A stretch of DNA of 8,505 nt, from positions 1 to 8,505 of the forward strand of contig SKVE01000202.1 in the NCBI GenBank assembly GCA_007129635.1, written 5' to 3'. This DNA is from Planctomycetaceae bacterium (GTDB taxonomy: Bacteria > Planctomycetota > Planctomycetia > Pirellulales > Pirellulaceae). The translations under genes and the position numbers were made by a program. Shown piece by piece: positions 6,783 through 8,505 of this stretch. The stretch's first letter is position 1, and the number at the start of each line of letters is the position of its first letter. The notes under the pieces were generated by a model that worked only from the letters and a program-made list of their open reading frames with translations, searched no databases and was not told where the DNA came from.

Positions 6783-8060
6783 ATGTCCAGCGCCTGGTCA
6801 AAACAAATCGAAAAGCATTATCATCTCCAGGTTCCCCCCGAACTGGCGAGCTGGTTCGATGATGGGCTCTGGCGGCAGCTTGGCCAGTCTGAATTCCGGT
6901 ATCCCTTGCATCCGGAGCAGTTCATCGACCCAGCCGATGGGACGATCTGGGCGGGCTTCATGTTGCCCGATACGTTACCGTTGGTCGGCAACCAGTACGG
7001 AGACTGGCTATGCTTGCGTGTCACACCGGAGGGGAAGGTCGCGGAGGTCATCTGCTGGAATCATGGCGGAGGTGACTGGGTCCCTTACGGTCGCAGTCTT
7101 TCCGAAGCTTTGTTCTACGATGCGTGTCTTGCTGGTCGCGCAATGTATGCGGTCGAGCAAGCCCCTGCGCCGATCGATATCGCGGAGTGTCCGACCGTTC
7201 GTTGGGCATGGGATTGGACTGCACGATACCACCCCGGCGTGGGGATTTCTTTGGGTCAGCTATGTGTCGCCCAGCCAGCGATCGCCGACCGATTGCTGGC
7301 CGTTGGCGTAGCGGAAACGGTGATCCGGCGCGACAAGATGCTTCAAGCCCTGGACAGCCCGCTGAAGTCTTGCAGCGACCCCGAACTGGCTGGCTGCCTG
7401 GACGTGCAATGGGAGCCTGAGTTCATTCGCTGGATTTTTGATACCGATCTGATCCCTTTGGCTGCGCGTGAGGCCCTGGGTCAGCTAAGGCCGCTGCCGT
7501 TGGGGTGCCTATTTAGCCAGGACTGGGGTTCTGCTGAGCGGCAGGCTTTGGCCGTGATCCATCGGAGGCAAGATTTGGGTTGGCCGTTTGACATCGCGGG
7601 ATGGGCTGCCGAGCGGCGGGGCGATTTTCGGCAGGCTATCGCGTTGTACGCCCAGGGGGTGCGGACTTCCCTATTTGCTGACGAAGGTGTCCGCTTTCGG
7701 ACTCACTGGTATCCCGAAGGCCTGGGCAAATTCGCTGCGTCCCGACTGGACCATCTTCGCCAACAATTGCCCCCAGAATTGCGGGACGACCATTATCTTC
7801 ATCTATTCTGGGAAAACGATCCGTCAAGTCTCCGCAGTCGGCTGCGGGACTACTGGCTCCAGCGGGCCAGGCAGCACTTCAAGCGAAAGCACTACATGCA
7901 TGCCTATCAGTGCTATTTCCTCGCCGGATGGGATTCCGGCTCAAGTGATCTTGACGTTTATGCCGAAATTCTGGAAGGAATAGTTGCATCCGCAACTGCT
8001 TCGGGCAGTTCCGCATTGTCCAGCGTCGCTAGAACCCATCAACGGTTCTTAAGGGCGTGA
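6783..8060 (+). CDS. SMI1/KNR4 (SUKH)-like protein with a long helical C-terminal region
   Basis: 425 residues from the ATG at 6783. The frame is open upstream to 6636, but that part overlaps the LarA-like gene; no clear Shine-Dalgarno site precedes the chosen ATG, so translation may be coupled to the stop at 6770-6772. Residues 1-130 resemble an SMI1/KNR4 domain: VPPELASWFDDGLWRQLG (17-34), then LPLVGNQYGDWLCLRV (65-80), EVICWNHGGGDWVPYG (88-103) and SLSEALFYD (105-113). SUKH-type domains bind other proteins, often as immunity proteins against toxins, but also in other roles. Residues 140-425 are mostly helical; IAGWAAERRGDFRQAIALYA (271-290) and RARQHFKRKHYMHAYQCYFL (361-380) look like TPR-style helix pairs. 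No signal peptide or membrane segment is present, so it is probably cytosolic. No toxin gene is adjacent, so an immunity role is not supported here. The family assignment is moderate and the function unknown. Confidence 0.65.
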   Translation: MSSAWSKQIEKHYHLQVPPELASWFDDGLWRQLGQSEFRYPLHPEQFIDPADGTIWAGFMLPDTLPLVGNQYGDWLCLRVTPEGKVAEVICWNHGGGDWVPYGRSLSEALFYDACLAGRAMYAVEQAPAPIDIAECPTVRWAWDWTARYHPGVGISLGQLCVAQPAIADRLLAVGVAETVIRRDKMLQALDSPLKSCSDPELAGCLDVQWEPEFIRWIFDTDLIPLAAREALGQLRPLPLGCLFSQDWGSAERQALAVIHRRQDLGWPFDIAGWAAERRGDFRQAIALYAQGVRTSLFADEGVRFRTHWYPEGLGKFAASRLDHLRQQLPPELRDDHYLHLFWENDPSSLRSRLRDYWLQRARQHFKRKHYMHAYQCYFLAGWDSGSSDLDVYAEILEGIVASATASGSSALSSVARTHQRFLRA

Positions 8061-8155
8061 TTCCAGGCAGGGTTTCGGTTTCGGAATTCACTTCCGACCG
8101 ATCCACCTACCGGCTTAGATCGTTTTTCAACACCCCCTTTAAGGAAGTCATCAAA
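8061..8155 (+). other. Intergenic gap with two small hairpins
   Basis: A 95-base gap separates the SUKH-like gene from the exported-protein gene. TCGGAA (8081-8086) pairs with TTCCGA (8092-8097) around a 5-base loop. CGATC (8099-8103) can pair with GATCG (8118-8122) around a 14-base loop and is followed at once by five T (8123-8127). The second could be a weak terminator, but the stem is short and the loop long. No clear promoter was seen by eye. Confidence 0.25.
8141..8147 (+). promoter_or_regulatory. Ribosome binding site of the exported-protein gene
   Basis: AAGGAAG at 8141-8147 is a strong Shine-Dalgarno match, 8 bases before the GTG at 8156. It favours this GTG over the in-frame ATG at 8177. 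Confidence 0.65.
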
Positions 8156-8505
8156 GTGAAAACTATCAGTCGAACGATGTTGTGGCTTGCGGTCGTCGGG
8201 CTCCTCGTGCCGCATGTCGGTCAGGTTTCTGCGGCGGATCGCACCGCTGCTGCTCCCACGCCGCAAGCGCAATTGGTCGATGTCGCGCTAACTTCGAACA
8301 ACCTTTTGCAGGGGCAATTGGTAGATCGCCAGGGCGCGGCGAAAGCAGGGACCAAGGTCCAACTGAGTTCCGGTATGGAGGTGCTGGCCGAAGGCATCAG
8401 CGATCCTCAGGGCGCGTTTCGTATTCCGGTCGAGCGAGGCGGTGTCTATACGTTGAGCGATGGCGAAGCGTCGGCGATGGTCCGCGTTTGGACTCAGGAA
8501 GCGGC
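8156..8505 (+). CDS. Exported protein with carboxypeptidase-regulatory-like domain (3' end outside the window)
   Basis: The frame starts at GTG 8156 and is still open at the window end after 116 codons. It was chosen because of the ribosome binding site at 8141-8147 and because it gives a complete signal peptide: basic start MKTISR, hydrophobic core LWLAVVGLLV (9-18) and a probable signal peptidase I site after VSA (24-26). Residues 27-40 are a short Ala/Thr/Pro-rich linker. Residues 50-102 (GQLVDRQGAAKAGTKVQLSS, then SDPQGAFRIPVERGGVYTL) have the pattern of a carboxypeptidase-regulatory-like, Ig-like beta-sandwich. In planctomycetes such short exported proteins are common and uncharacterised; a role at the cell surface or in the periplasm is inferred. 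It is read in the same direction as the SUKH-like gene but is probably independently translated. Confidence 0.75.
   Translation, partial: MKTISRTMLWLAVVGLLVPHVGQVSAADRTAAAPTPQAQLVDVALTSNNLLQGQLVDRQGAAKAGTKVQLSSGMEVLAEGISDPQGAFRIPVERGGVYTLSDGEASAMVRVWTQEA

Overview
The window looks like a chromosomal stretch from a planctomycete, most likely the Pirellulaceae (Rhodopirellula and relatives). This is an inference. It rests on a moderately high GC content, genes with weak or absent Shine-Dalgarno sites, large proteins of planctomycete-typical uncharacterised families, an AsmA-like membrane protein, and a short exported protein with the family's typical start (KTISRT...) and a carboxypeptidase-regulatory-like fold. 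No rRNA, tRNA, CRISPR array, transposase or phage gene was seen.

Layout. (1) 2-1720, plus strand: the 3' part of a large cytosolic protein of unknown function. It has the tail of a helical-repeat region, two tandem copies of one alpha/beta module and a distinct C-terminal module. (2) 1731-5392, minus strand, convergent with gene 1: one AsmA/TamB-like envelope protein gene, interrupted near 4098-4147 so that it now reads as two open frames. The first (4118-5392) carries the membrane anchor and the second (1731-4109) carries the rest. Removing 47 bases between two TGT codons restores a single frame of 1204 codons. (3) 5501-6772, plus strand, divergent from gene 2: a LarA-like protein, that is, a relative of nickel-pincer-cofactor lactate racemase with the key His and Lys positions kept. 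(4) 6783-8060, 10 bases downstream of gene 3: a protein with an SMI1/KNR4 (SUKH)-like N-terminal domain and a long helical C-terminal part. (5) 8156 to the window end: the first 116 codons of an exported protein with a signal peptide and a carboxypeptidase-regulatory-like beta-sandwich.

How they fit together. Genes 3 and 4 are probably co-transcribed; gene 5 has its own good ribosome binding site after a 95-base gap. Genes 1 and 2 end tail-to-tail with only 10 bases between their stops, and a hairpin spans both stop codons. There is no obvious shared pathway across the window; it reads as ordinary planctomycete chromosome. The most informative anomalies are the split AsmA-like gene, the tandem-module architecture of gene 1 and the LarA-like/SUKH-like gene pair. 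No complete new defence or mobile system is visible.
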